A stretch of 64,000 nucleotides of DNA from Methanomassiliicoccales archaeon. GTDB taxonomy: Archaea; Thermoplasmatota; Thermoplasmata; Methanomassiliicoccales; JACIVX01. The DNA lies in NCBI GenBank assembly GCA_029907465.1, contig JARYLV010000007.1:23716-87715 (forward strand). Reading direction: 5' to 3'. Positions within the stretch are counted from its first letter, which is position 1. Every line of letters begins with the position of its first letter. The position numbers were made by a program, and so were the translations under genes. The notes under the pieces were generated by a model. That model searched no databases and was not told where the DNA came from. It saw only the letters and a program-made list of their open reading frames with translations. Shown here in pieces: positions 37,040-46,927 of this stretch.

Positions 37040-38077
37040 TTAGCAATTAATAATCTGAGGCGCATTACCCTGTATGTCCTCTGGCACTTCACCTATAATC
37101 CACCCAGGGCTCGTCGTCTCGCAGTAATAGTAATACTTTCCGTTGAAAAAATACGATGTGCCCGGGAGCGAATGATCACACCAGATACCCGCGGCCATGT
37201 GGCTAGGACCCCCCTCAAAAAGGAGGAGAACGCCGTCAAATTTGAGGATGGATGTCTGGATCAGCGAGACAAAAAGGATTGCGGTGTCCTCGCAATCCCC
37301 GCCACCGTCAACGAGCGTTTCGACAGGGTATCTGGGATACTCAATAGCGCCCTTCGTTTCTTGATCCGAAAGATACTCTAGGCTTTGCACAAAAGAGAGG
37401 ACGAATTCCGCCTTCCTGTATTTTGTAAACATCGCTTTTTCCGCAAGCTCATTGAGCTTGAATGCGAGGTCCCGGATCGAGGAATCGTCCGATTTGACAT
37501 ATGAAGCGTAATTCGGTAACCGGGTGCGCATACTATATTCATAATATTCCTGGCCAGGAATATTAATGGTTATTGTGTAATAGTTGACACCGTAACTCCA
37601 TTCAAAGGTCCTTGTGAATACATCATGCCCCAAAAAGAAATCCCAGGTCCTGCTCCACTCTCCTTCTCCATTGCCGATCGGCATAACACGCCAGAAATAC
37701 GTACAATTCTCTGCCAAAGGCTCTAGCATAACAAAGGAGGTATCGTTTACAACCTCATCCACCAGTAATACCTCAAAATTAAAAGTTCTGCTCAGCTGGA
37801 TCTCATATGATTCAATATTCCTAAGCGCAGTCCACTCGAATCTCGGCGTCGAGTTCGTGATAATGGAGGACTCGGCGGGGTAAATGGGACTGATCTCTTT
37901 GCTCTCAAGAAGATCGAAAAGAATTGGTAGCCCTTTCGGAACCGCGATGAAGGCAAACAATATTGTGATAACAATGAGTAAGGCCGTAAACGTCCTCCTC
38001 CCCCTCTTCTTATGAGGAAATGGTACGTTCTGGCGATTGTTCGTATTGATTCTCTGATCAGGAGGCAGACCATTCAT
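37040..38077 (-). CDS. Membrane-anchored transglutaminase-like protein (paralogue of 12870-13913)
   Basis: The same architecture as the other copy: Pro/Arg/Lys-rich tail, one span (TALLIVITILFAFIAV), Fn3-like domain (STPRFEWTALRNIESYEIQLS), and transglutaminase domain with GGDCEDTA (Cys), PSHMAAG (His), YYYCETT and GWIIGEVP. From ATG 38077 it has 345 residues; a TATA-like ATTATATGG about 35 bases upstream favours this over an earlier start. The paralogues are clearly alike throughout and are found in unrelated neighbourhoods, so they are duplicated members of one lineage-specific surface family. Confidence 0.72.
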   Translation of the reverse strand: MNGLPPDQRINTNNRQNVPFPHKKRGRRTFTALLIVITILFAFIAVPKGLPILFDLLESKEISPIYPAESSIITNSTPRFEWTALRNIESYEIQLSRTFNFEVLLVDEVVNDTSFVMLEPLAENCTYFWRVMPIGNGEGEWSRTWDFFLGHDVFTRTFEWSYGVNYYTITINIPGQEYYEYSMRTRLPNYASYVKSDDSSIRDLAFKLNELAEKAMFTKYRKAEFVLSFVQSLEYLSDQETKGAIEYPRYPVETLVDGGGDCEDTAILFVSLIQTSILKFDGVLLLFEGGPSHMAAGIWCDHSLPGTSYFFNGKYYYYCETTSPGWIIGEVPEDIQGNAPQIINC

Positions 38078-38278
38078 GATTCTAACTTTCAATAATTTGA
38101 CAATGCCATATAATGCCATTTGTGTGAATGGAATCATTCTCAGAATTCTAAATTATTCACCGTGCGGGAAAGTAAGTATTTTCTCAATGGTGTGACCAAC
38201 TTTGCAGCAATCAGAAAGGTAAAAATTGAAAAAAGAAAAAAGGTAAATCTCGTATCAATAATTTTCAACAGATATTGG

Positions 38279-39217
38279 ATGGACTCTTTGAAATCAAAGT
38301 TCATTGGCTGCCTTGTCGGGACTGCAATCGGTGATGCACTTGGGCGCCGATTCGAGGGCCATTGGTTGCCTGAGACACTTGATCAGGGATTTACTGGCAG
38401 GTGGACGGACGACACGCACATGATGATCGGGGTCGCAGAATCGCTGATCGAGATGAAAGGATTCGACGGCGATCACATGGCGAGGACTTTTATCAGAAAT
38501 TATGAATACGAGCCTTGGAGGGGCTATGCAAGTGGACCTCCAAGGGTCTTCAAAATGATTAAATCGGGGATGCGGTGGGACGAGGCAGCGAGGCAGCTCT
38601 TTGGCGGTGTGGGATCGTACGGGAACGGTGCTGCAATGAGGGTTGCACCAGTCGCCCTCCTTTACCATGGCGATGTCGAGAAATTGCGTGAAGTTGCATA
38701 TGCGCAGGGGAGTATCACTCACGCGCATAAGCTCGGCATAGAGGGCGCTGCATTGCAGGCGTATGCAATCGCACTGGCACTGAGATTGAGTGAGTCTACC
38801 GATTTCGATCCGCAGTGTCTTATTTTGAAGCTTAAGGAATTTACCGATGAGGAAGTATACCGGGTCAAGATTGAAAGGATTAGAGAACTGCTCACCGGCG
38901 GAACCAAGGCGAAGATCATCAGGGAGCTGGGTCACGGGATAGAGGCGTTTAATTCGGTTCCGACGGCAATTTTTTCGTTTCTCGCCAACTGGAAGAGCTT
39001 TGAGGATGCCGTGCGCTACGCCGTCAGTCTCGGTGGCGATGCCGATACTATCGGTGCGATGACTGGTGCTATCAGTGGTGCGTACCACGGGATTGAAAGA
39101 ATTCCTCAGCGATGGAGAGAATGCGTTGAAAGGAGGGAATACATCGAGACTCTGGGAGAAAAATTGTATGAGCTATGGGCGTTATCCAATAATTCTGAGC
39201 GATTCCGTTTCAAATGA
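38279..39217 (+). CDS. ADP-ribosylglycohydrolase-family protein
   Basis: A 312-residue protein from ATG 38279; the longer upstream frame is antisense to the neighbouring gene. Family motifs are intact: GDALG near 18-22, the di-magnesium site WTDDTHM (D44, D45), GSYGNGAAMRVAP, THAHKLG and SLGGDADTIGAMTGA near the C-terminus. The family removes ADP-ribose from proteins, from DNA or from small molecules. The best-known archaeal and bacterial role is reversing nitrogenase-type ADP-ribosylation (DraG), but no ADP-ribosyltransferase or nitrogenase occurs in the window. Confidence 0.88.
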   Translation: MDSLKSKFIGCLVGTAIGDALGRRFEGHWLPETLDQGFTGRWTDDTHMMIGVAESLIEMKGFDGDHMARTFIRNYEYEPWRGYASGPPRVFKMIKSGMRWDEAARQLFGGVGSYGNGAAMRVAPVALLYHGDVEKLREVAYAQGSITHAHKLGIEGAALQAYAIALALRLSESTDFDPQCLILKLKEFTDEEVYRVKIERIRELLTGGTKAKIIRELGHGIEAFNSVPTAIFSFLANWKSFEDAVRYAVSLGGDADTIGAMTGAISGAYHGIERIPQRWRECVERREYIETLGEKLYELWALSNNSERFRFK

Positions 39218-39550
39218 GATTGGAGTATCGAACCAAATTGCTCAACTTCTTCAAACGTGAATGAAGGGCGCAGGCCGATAGTTCTAGAATGCTGTTCAAA
39301 ATCCCTTTATCATCACGTTACTTTTCTTCTAGTTTCAATCAACTTCCTTAGCTTTACAAGTATAATCCCAGAATTTCGCAATCATCTTCCCTTCTGCGTC
39401 CTCCCTTTGCAATTTAGTCTATTAACACGCGAATCTACGTGATTGCATCTGTAAGCGTAACAATTAATAGCGAGTTATACAATTTCTTATTCGAAAATAG
39501 CCCCTATTGTTCCTTATGGGACGATAGGAAAAATCGGTGGGGAGATAAAA
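39218..39550. other. Gap of about 330 bases
   Basis: No supported gene. Its end holds a strong ribosome site (GGTGGGGAG) for the NYN gene. Confidence 0.45.
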
Positions 39551-40129
39551 TTGCATAAAGTGGCAGTTTTCATCGATAATGGTTATTTTTCAAAAGTATT
39601 AAAACAAGATTTTGGCCAGCCGAGAATCGATTATGAGCGTTTTTCTGACATTCTATGTGGGGATGACGACAGGTTCCGAACCTATGTTTACGATTGCCCG
39701 CCCTATCAAAGTTCAATACCTACGGATGAAGAAAGACAAAGGAAATCGCAAGCGGATAAATTCTTTCACTCACTCCAACAGCTTTCGAGATTTGTTGTAA
39801 GATTGGGTAAATTAAGGAAAATCGACGGTCGCGGGGGATTCGAACAAAAGGGAGTCGACGTCCTTCTTTCTATCGATCTCGTGTCTCTTAGCTCGACCAG
39901 AATATTCACCAAAGCAATTCTGGTGACAGGCGATAGCGACTTTGTTCCGGCCATTTGCATGGCTAGAGAAACAGGCGTGCTCGTGGAGTTATAGTATTCT
40001 TCCTCGCTTTACGTTAGCAATGACCTATATCAGGCGTGTGATGATCGATTTGTCATTACAAAGGAAATCATTGACAATTCTCGTCTCCCACCTCGAAAAT
40101 CGTCTATTAGCCGAAACGAACGGCATTGA
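39551..40129 (+). pseudogene. NYN/LabA-like (PIN-fold) nuclease gene interrupted by an in-frame amber codon
   Basis: Starts at TTG 39551 behind GGTGGGGAG. Residues 1-147 form a NYN domain: D9 in VFIDNGY, KGVDVLLSIDLVSL, and TGDSDFVPAICMARETGVLVEL. The TAG at 39992-39994 then stops translation. The same frame continues without a gap as YSSSLYVSNDLYQACDDRF, the expected C-terminal helix region of the family, and ends at TGA 40127-40129. Readthrough would give 192 residues. A point mutation, a sequence error or decoding of the codon is possible. Other genes here end in TAG, so routine amber decoding is unlikely. Confidence 0.7.
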
Positions 40130-40234
40130 AGTTCTCATATCACTCTATCATCGAGCTAGTAGCTCTGGCTCCTGGGTTTTCATGGTGGGTGATTTCGCCT
40201 CAAAAACGAAACAAGATCGGGGATATGTTTTTTA

Positions 40235-41524
40235 ATGACCTCCTCATTGGCAATTCAAAATACTACATTTCAGGCTCAGGGTGCGAGCACAATGAGAAGA
40301 AATCAAAACGACCATTTGATATCGAATACTAGCGATTCCATCGCATCAGAAAAGCTCCTAGCAAGTAATAGCGGCGGATCTTCTGAGTCAATTTTATTGA
40401 ATGAAGGGGGTCTAGTGTTCCCTAATCAGTGGATTGTTGAGACGATCAGTGATGGCTATATACTCCACCGCCCGAAGGCAGATCTGAAGAAGGTGTTCAT
40501 CGAGGCGACGACTCGCTGCAACCTCCATTGCGTTAACTGCGTGCGCAACGCGTGGGATGAAAACCTCGAGGACATGTCATCGGAGACTTTCGAGCATATT
40601 ATGGAAGGTTTGAAAGAACTGCCTGAGCTGCGTGAGGTGTATTTTGGAGGGTTTGGCGAGCCGCTCCTACATCCTAGAATCCTGGAAATGATAGAAGCGG
40701 TTAAATCGCTCGGTGTCCGCGTCTCGATGAGCACAAACGGCACATTGCTCGACGAGCAGAAGGCGGAAGCGCTCATCGATTTGAAGGTCGATAGGATCTT
40801 TGTCTCAATGGACAGCACCCAGGCGCAGCTTTTTGGGGAACTGCGGGGCGGTGCTGATTTCGATCTTGTCGTCGAAAACGTGATGCGTCTAAGGGACATC
40901 CGTGAAAGGAAAGGTTACAGGATCCCGACGATCGGGCTCGAATTTGTCCTGACAAGGCGGAACTTCGGCGAAGTCAGCCACCTTCCAAAACTTGCGAAGA
41001 AACTCGGGGCGTCGATCATCCTTTTGACGCATCTCTTACCATACACTGAAGTATCTGCCAAGGAGATCGCATACGGCGAGAATGGTATAGAACTCCCACG
41101 TCCAGAAGGATGGGCGGTCATGGCAGGCGATTACGTGATGTGGGGGACTATGTCAACTCCGCGAAGCAAATGGGGTGCGACCAGGCGTTGTCGTTTCATC
41201 GAGGACAAGGGAGTTGTTATCGCTTGGGACGGGGGCGTGAGCCCATGCTATGCGTTAATGCATTCCTATCCTTACTTCGTATTTGGAGCGAAGAAAAAGG
41301 TCAAACGATACGTTCTCGGCAATGTTAATGAGAAAAAACTCTCGGAAATATGGAAAGAAAGGGAATACGTACTTTTTCGATCGAAAGTCAGGGATTTCAG
41401 ATTCCCGTCATGCGTCGACTGCGGTGCAAACTGCGACCTTCGACAGGCAAATGAGGACTGTTGGACGAACGACCCTTCATGCGCCGACTGTCTCTGGGCG
41501 CAAGACATCATTCGCTGTCCGTGA
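40235..41524 (+). CDS. Radical SAM protein, tungsten-cofactor oxidoreductase maturase-like
   Basis: A 429-residue protein. The first 55 residues are low-complexity Ser/Asn rich and the true start may be later. The core begins with FPNQWIVETISDGYILHRPK and the motif C95-x3-C99-x2-C102 (TTRCNLHCVNCVRNAWDE). It is followed by FGGFGEPLLHP, STNGTLLD and LTHLLPYTE. The C-terminus has a Cys-rich tail (CVDCGANCDLRQANEDC and CADCLW). This pattern matches the radical SAM maturase found with tungsten-dependent aldehyde oxidoreductases. No AOR-family gene occurs in the window, so the partner is unseen. Confidence 0.72.
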   Translation: MTSSLAIQNTTFQAQGASTMRRNQNDHLISNTSDSIASEKLLASNSGGSSESILLNEGGLVFPNQWIVETISDGYILHRPKADLKKVFIEATTRCNLHCVNCVRNAWDENLEDMSSETFEHIMEGLKELPELREVYFGGFGEPLLHPRILEMIEAVKSLGVRVSMSTNGTLLDEQKAEALIDLKVDRIFVSMDSTQAQLFGELRGGADFDLVVENVMRLRDIRERKGYRIPTIGLEFVLTRRNFGEVSHLPKLAKKLGASIILLTHLLPYTEVSAKEIAYGENGIELPRPEGWAVMAGDYVMWGTMSTPRSKWGATRRCRFIEDKGVVIAWDGGVSPCYALMHSYPYFVFGAKKKVKRYVLGNVNEKKLSEIWKEREYVLFRSKVRDFRFPSCVDCGANCDLRQANEDCWTNDPSCADCLWAQDIIRCP

Positions 41525-41727
41525 GATTGGATCATCTCCTTCTCTTTTTCAATTGAAAATCATTTTAGGAATCAAGTATTGCAATTGATTACTGGGCATG
41601 CAACGCATTCGGTTCATCGTCATGCGGAAATCCTGATTCACGTGATAGCTTTTGAATACATCTTGCGTAAATGGTCGGATAGCCGTTCACGATCGGTGTA
41701 ATTCCGTCATAAATCTATGAGATGCGA

Positions 41728-44700
41728 TTAGAATCTCGTTTCTTTATCCTGTGGGTTCGTGCTTGCGCCTGGCATTTTTTCTTTTTCGAATCGATATACC
41801 CCTTTTGGCACGGTGATCTCGAACCTGGCACCTCTACCTTCCTCACCGTTTTCTTCAATGCTCATCCCCGTAATTGACAATATTTCTTTGATCAGGTAAA
41901 GACCTCTGCCGTGACGTCCCTCGAAAATTGACTTCTTGTGGCTCGTCTCAACGCCTTTGCCATCGTCTTCACAAACGATGATGATTCTATCGTTCTTCAT
42001 TTCCGCAGAAATCCGTACATATGTGAGCTTCTCGCCACCGTGCTTTAATGCATTGTCGAGGAGGTTGCTGAAGACCTTCTCGAGCAATCTGTCTGCGTAG
42101 ATCTCCAAATCTTCGCTAATGTGCACTTCGATCCTCGCCTTGGTGCGGTCGATTGTCGCCATAGCTTTTTCAATCGCCTGGCGGAGATTCATCCATTCGG
42201 GAGGGTATGTCCCCATTCTTTCGTAGTCCCTGCTGAATTCGAGGTGCTTCTCGATGTTCATTGCTGCCTTCAGCGCCATAGAGACGAAGCGCTTCTGTTT
42301 TTCTTCCTTGACGGAATCAGCCAATAGCTGAAGACTGCCGGAAATCACCACCAGTTGATTCAAAATGTCGTGCCTCGTGACGCTTCCGAGAAGGTATAAT
42401 TTCCTATTCGCGAGTGCGAGGGCGTCCTGCGCTCTCTTCAGTTCTGTTACGTCCTCGGCAGTACAGGCCGCGAATTCCACGTTTCCGTTCTTGTCGAATT
42501 TCGGGATTTTCGTGACAAGCATCAGCCTCTTCTCGCCCTTTGCGTTCGTCACCCACTCGAAATCCCTGTACTTCTTCTTCTCCTCGAAGACGATACGATT
42601 TCCCCGCACGCCAACTTCCGCTTCGGGTGCCGGCAAGAATTCCCAGATTTTCTTTCCCTCGATCTCTTCTTTCTTTTTCCCTAGGAACTCCGCTCGCGCC
42701 CGGTTTGCCTTTCCATAAGTTTCTGGGTCAGTCGCATACCAGACCATCGTGTCGATGCTGTCGAATAGGTGTTCGTATTCTTCCCTCTGTCTGATCAATT
42801 CCTCCCTTAGTTTCTTTTCTTCTGTGATATCGATGAGCGAGGCGACGCTTCGCTTCGTCCCAGGGATCATGTCAATTGTGATTTTTGCAACCTTGATTTC
42901 TCCGTTTTTGCATTTCAACTCGAGCTCATAACTCCGCGGAGCCTTCGATGGGTCTTCTCTCCTCGCAAAATGATATTCGGTGACCCTTTGAACTTCCTTT
43001 TCCGCCACGAAATCCTTCGACTTCATTTTGCCTTCGATTTCCTCGCGAGAGTAACCAGTGAGCTTCACAAATTCGTCATTGGCGAGCGAAATAGTCATAT
43101 CTTCTTCGATTACAATCATTGCCGTGCCCGTTACCTGGAAAAGTAGACGGTATCTCTTCTCGGACTCTTCGAGGAGCTCCCGCATTTTCACCTTCTCCGT
43201 GATATCTCTTATGATCACATATGTGGCGATGCCCCCCTCGTTCTCAGCCACAGTCACATTGAGCTCAGCGATGATTACACTCCCGTCTTTTTTCTTCAAT
43301 TTTGTCTCATAAACTGATGGGAGATCCTCTCCTCTCAATCGTCTTGTATAATAATCAAGCAACCTCGCTCTTTCATCATCAGCAACAAACTCGGTGAAGT
43401 GCTTCCCTAGTACTTCGCTTTCCTGGTAGTCGCCCATTCGATAGAGGCTTTTATTGGCAAACCTTACAACCCCGTCCTGTAGGATCGCGAACCCTTCGTT
43501 CGCCCCCTCAAAGAAATGGCGGTAACGTCGCTCACTCCTCGCAAGCAATTCCTCCGCCTTCATCTTGATCGTTTCAATCCTCAGCGCGTAGAGGGCATGT
43601 CCGAGATCCTCAGCGAGATCGCAAATGAAATCGATTTCTTCTTGAACGATCGCAGTAGAGTGGAGGTGCACGAGAATAGCACCGTAGACCTCGCCGCCAT
43701 ATTCAATTCTCTTCGTGATAGTGATATCAATTCTCTCAGTATCCCGATGTTCTAAGGGGCAACCAGAACAGCGACTATCTGGCTGTGGAAAGACGATCGC
43801 GCCGCCTGTTGAAAGTGCTTCGCGGATGCAAATGAGCTCATCAAGTGATCTCAGTTTTGAGAACTTCTCCTCAAGTTCGCTGTTTGCAAAAGAACCATGT
43901 GCTTCAATGGACCTTCCACTACCCTTGACGGCGATGGCTATGCATTTATACATTCGTGTCCTCAGCAAATCATTGCATACGCTCTTAATGAGCTTCGTTT
44001 GATCCCTTTCCCTCGCGATCAATTGATTGACACGCCTTATTGCGAAGAGCATTGAATTGAGCCTTTCGAGATGCTCGATACGATGTACGTCCTCGGTCAC
44101 GTCTTTCAATACACCAATCAGCTTGATCGGGACACCATCCTCATCAAGAATGACCACCGACCGGTGACGTATGACTCGCTCATCTCCACCTGGTGGAATA
44201 GCCCTGTACTCAATTTCGCAACCACGGCCGCTCTGTAGTGTATTGATCATCGCCTCTCTAACGCGCTCCCGATCAAGCGGGTGTATAAATTCGAAGAGTT
44301 GCTCATATTCGCCTGTGAATGACGACTCGTCCATACCAAGGATTCTTAACAACTCATCGGACACACTCAATCGATTCTCGGTGAGATCGAAAATGAAGTT
44401 GCCCATTTCGCCGATTGTCTGAGCTTCGGCAAGTGCCCTCTCGCTAACCTCGAGCGCTTCGAGCGCCCACTTCTTTTCTACAAGTGTCCTAATCATGTTG
44501 AGGAGCTCAGCGAACTGCGCGCGAGGGTCGCCCCCTTTCTGCACATATCCATCGGCGCCTAAATTGAGGGCGTCAATAGCAACCTCCTCCCTCCCTTTAC
44601 CTGTAAATAATATGAAAGGTATCCTCCACCCCCTCGATCGAATCTCCTTGAGGAGGTCGATGCCGTTTATCTCGGGCATTGCATAGTCTGAAACGATCAC

Positions 44701-44865
44701 GTCGTAATCCTGTTCATTCATCATGGTGAGCGCATCGTGCGCCGAAGCGGTGCATTGAACAGTGATATTATTTTCTCTCTCGAGATAGAGTTTAATGATG
44801 TCGAGGAGTTCTATTTCGTCGTCGATACAGAGAACCCTAATCCCTTCACGCTCCTTACCTTTCAT
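41728..44865 (-). CDS. Hybrid REC-PAS-GAF-PAS histidine kinase
   Basis: From ATG 44865 (GGAGAG five bases upstream) this is a 1045-residue soluble kinase. Residues about 8-125 are a receiver domain with the phosphorylatable Asp in IVSDYAMP. Next come a PAS domain (about 140-255), a GAF domain (about 280-440, with RCSGCPLEHR), three more PAS domains (about 455-800), and the DHp box TRHDILNQL with an ATPase domain (EDDGKGV, GRGLYLIK). The last two PAS domains and kinase core resemble those of the kinase at 31170. An N-terminal receiver suggests it is also controlled by another kinase. No output regulator is nearby. Confidence 0.88.
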   Translation of the reverse strand: MKGKEREGIRVLCIDDEIELLDIIKLYLERENNITVQCTASAHDALTMMNEQDYDVIVSDYAMPEINGIDLLKEIRSRGWRIPFILFTGKGREEVAIDALNLGADGYVQKGGDPRAQFAELLNMIRTLVEKKWALEALEVSERALAEAQTIGEMGNFIFDLTENRLSVSDELLRILGMDESSFTGEYEQLFEFIHPLDRERVREAMINTLQSGRGCEIEYRAIPPGGDERVIRHRSVVILDEDGVPIKLIGVLKDVTEDVHRIEHLERLNSMLFAIRRVNQLIARERDQTKLIKSVCNDLLRTRMYKCIAIAVKGSGRSIEAHGSFANSELEEKFSKLRSLDELICIREALSTGGAIVFPQPDSRCSGCPLEHRDTERIDITITKRIEYGGEVYGAILVHLHSTAIVQEEIDFICDLAEDLGHALYALRIETIKMKAEELLARSERRYRHFFEGANEGFAILQDGVVRFANKSLYRMGDYQESEVLGKHFTEFVADDERARLLDYYTRRLRGEDLPSVYETKLKKKDGSVIIAELNVTVAENEGGIATYVIIRDITEKVKMRELLEESEKRYRLLFQVTGTAMIVIEEDMTISLANDEFVKLTGYSREEIEGKMKSKDFVAEKEVQRVTEYHFARREDPSKAPRSYELELKCKNGEIKVAKITIDMIPGTKRSVASLIDITEEKKLREELIRQREEYEHLFDSIDTMVWYATDPETYGKANRARAEFLGKKKEEIEGKKIWEFLPAPEAEVGVRGNRIVFEEKKKYRDFEWVTNAKGEKRLMLVTKIPKFDKNGNVEFAACTAEDVTELKRAQDALALANRKLYLLGSVTRHDILNQLVVISGSLQLLADSVKEEKQKRFVSMALKAAMNIEKHLEFSRDYERMGTYPPEWMNLRQAIEKAMATIDRTKARIEVHISEDLEIYADRLLEKVFSNLLDNALKHGGEKLTYVRISAEMKNDRIIIVCEDDGKGVETSHKKSIFEGRHGRGLYLIKEILSITGMSIEENGEEGRGARFEITVPKGVYRFEKEKMPGASTNPQDKETRF

Positions 44866-45381
44866 AGCAACTCTCCGTGTTGTCAATTTGATCACCACCT
44901 CTTTTTATGAGAGTGATGACGCAAAGACAAAGTCGACCTCGACTCCGTTTTTCATTCGGGAGGTGCTGCGCTCGAAATGTAAATATTAAGGTGTAGCGTA
45001 ATTCTTCGTTTATAAAGGCTCGCTTCTCATTATGTCTATCTGAAACTGCAATTTCTGCCAATGATACTCATTGAGAATCTCATCGCTCATTCCATGACAC
45101 TCGCAAAAATCTTGCCACGCGCTCCGCAATCATGCATCATGCCGATATTCCAAAGATTTGTCCTCCTGCGGTCTTCGATTGTTTGTCAGGTTACTGATTT
45201 CCTCCCAAGTAAACTGTAGGCCGAACCGTATCGCATCATCTAGCTGATTCGCATGGTGCGCGGAAGTTGGAGCGAGGAATCTATCAATCATCCGATAGCT
45301 CAATAATCTTTAGTATATTCACGTCGCTTACGCCTTTTCAATGCAGCACGCATAATTTCAGCGGTACCTTGGTGGCGGGAA
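44866..45381. other. Divergent gap of about 515 bases
   Basis: Between the hybrid kinase and the HemN-like gene. It ends with the ribosome site GGTGGCGGG at 45371-45379. No gene recognised. Confidence 0.45.
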
Positions 45382-46704
45382 ATGACCAGTTTCACTTTTT
45401 GGATGATTGACCGCATGGCCGAAAAGGTCGCATCGAGCGTCTCCTTTTCATTTGCTGAGCAACCTGAAGAAGTCCTTCCTAATCATATTGATCACGCTGG
45501 TTTGAACATCCGCGTGCCCTTCTGTGCCTTCCGGTGCACTTACTGCGCGCTTCCGGGAGAGCGGTTTAGTGCAAGGAGCGCGGATCATTTTGTGTCTGCG
45601 TTAAGTAAAGAAATCGAGCTTTACGCCGCGAGATATGGGGAGGCGAAGATCGAGAGGATCTACCTCAGTGGCGGTACGCCCTCGCTCCTTTATGAATCAA
45701 TCGGCGGAGTTGTAGACGAGGTCAAGAAACACTTCGAGTTCAACGGCCCAGTTTCAATGGAAGCGTCCCCTGCCGATCTCGATGATCGTGTCCTTGACGG
45801 ACTACGTGGTGGCGGCGTTAGTCAACTGAGTATAGGTATCCAGACCTTTAATGAAGAAATCCTCTCGCGCTATCTTAATCGACAAATGACCCAAGTGGAT
45901 CTCATAGAAACTCTCAAGAGGGTAAGGGAATCAAAATTCGATTACATCAACATCGACCTTATGTTTTCTTTACCTTTTCAAACAAAAGAATCGCTCCTGC
46001 GCGATCTAGAAATAGCAGTATCAACTGGTGTCGATGGAATATCAACATATCCTTTGATGCTCTTGCCTTATACGCCACTTGCTTCGAAGATTTCATTGAG
46101 TCAGAATCGAACACAGAAAAAAGAGATTTCATCCATTAACGGTCTTTCACAGAACCCTGAAATGGAAATGAATCAATATCTACTAATCCTCGATTTTCTT
46201 CGCAAGCATGGTTACCAAATAAGAACGATTTGGAGTTTTTCCAAAGCCCCGGAAAAGTATGAGGGGCCGTATGAACACAGCAATTTCATCGGCATGGGTC
46301 CGAGGGCGTGGGGAATGCTTGGCAACAGGTTCACCCTCAACATGCCGTCTGTTCTCCCATACGCGGACGCGATCGAGGGGAAAAAATTCCCGATTCTTGC
46401 ATTTTCCACCATCAAAGATTATCCACTTGCACGGTTTGCACGCAAGCTCTATCATGGTAAGATTGGGATCGATGAGATTGAAATGATCAATGAGCAGGAT
46501 CGGGGTATTAGGAAATATCTGTTGCTGATGAAGTTGTTAGGACTCATTCAAAGGAAAGGAGGACGTTTCGAACTCACAGACAAAGCGCTCGCATATGGAA
46601 GCTGCGCAACGAAGAAGATCGCCTCGGCGACACTTATCAAAATCAACGAAGTCTTCGCTTCCTTCGACAAGCCCAAGACAATGACATTCTCATCGACAGG
46701 CTGA
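45382..46704 (+). CDS. HemN-like radical SAM protein
   Basis: A 440-residue protein of the HemN/HemW group. The motif is C48-x3-C52-x2-C55 (VPFCAFRCTYCALPG). It is followed by the family-typical LSGGTPSLL, LSIGIQTFNEEIL, INIDLMFSLPFQT and a C-terminal HTH-like domain (LLMKLLGLIQRKGGRFELTDKAL). It is longer and more divergent than haem-biosynthetic HemN, and members of the group include haem chaperones (HemW), methyltransferases and haem-degrading enzymes. No haem-pathway neighbour supports a specific function. Confidence 0.8.
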   Translation: MTSFTFWMIDRMAEKVASSVSFSFAEQPEEVLPNHIDHAGLNIRVPFCAFRCTYCALPGERFSARSADHFVSALSKEIELYAARYGEAKIERIYLSGGTPSLLYESIGGVVDEVKKHFEFNGPVSMEASPADLDDRVLDGLRGGGVSQLSIGIQTFNEEILSRYLNRQMTQVDLIETLKRVRESKFDYINIDLMFSLPFQTKESLLRDLEIAVSTGVDGISTYPLMLLPYTPLASKISLSQNRTQKKEISSINGLSQNPEMEMNQYLLILDFLRKHGYQIRTIWSFSKAPEKYEGPYEHSNFIGMGPRAWGMLGNRFTLNMPSVLPYADAIEGKKFPILAFSTIKDYPLARFARKLYHGKIGIDEIEMINEQDRGIRKYLLLMKLLGLIQRKGGRFELTDKALAYGSCATKKIASATLIKINEVFASFDKPKTMTFSSTG

Positions 46705-46862
46705 GCGTTCTCTAATCCAGTTCTTCTCCAAGATGGTAATTCTTCAAAAGTCGACTGAGTATAAAATACACCAATGGACCTTAGACACGAGGAAGGTCGT
46801 ATCGGAATGGGTTCATTTTTCGGCAATTTCCATTGGGTCACTGTCCAACTCAATGGGTGATC

Positions 46863-46871
46863 TTTTTTTTA
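46863..46871 (+). terminator. T tract between convergent genes
   Basis: A nine-T run about 160 bases after the HemN-like stop. Confidence 0.3.
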
Positions 46872-46927
46872 TTTCGTGAAAACGAGATAGGTATCAACAT
46901 TGTCATCTTACGTTAGCTGGATATTCG

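Noticed and set aside
38294..39088. 264-codon minus-strand frame
   Set aside because: Antisense to the ADP-ribosylglycohydrolase gene.
39992..39994. Proof of pyrrolysine use
   Set aside because: The amber codon alone is not evidence. No pyl gene is in the window, and TAG is used as a normal stop in other genes here.
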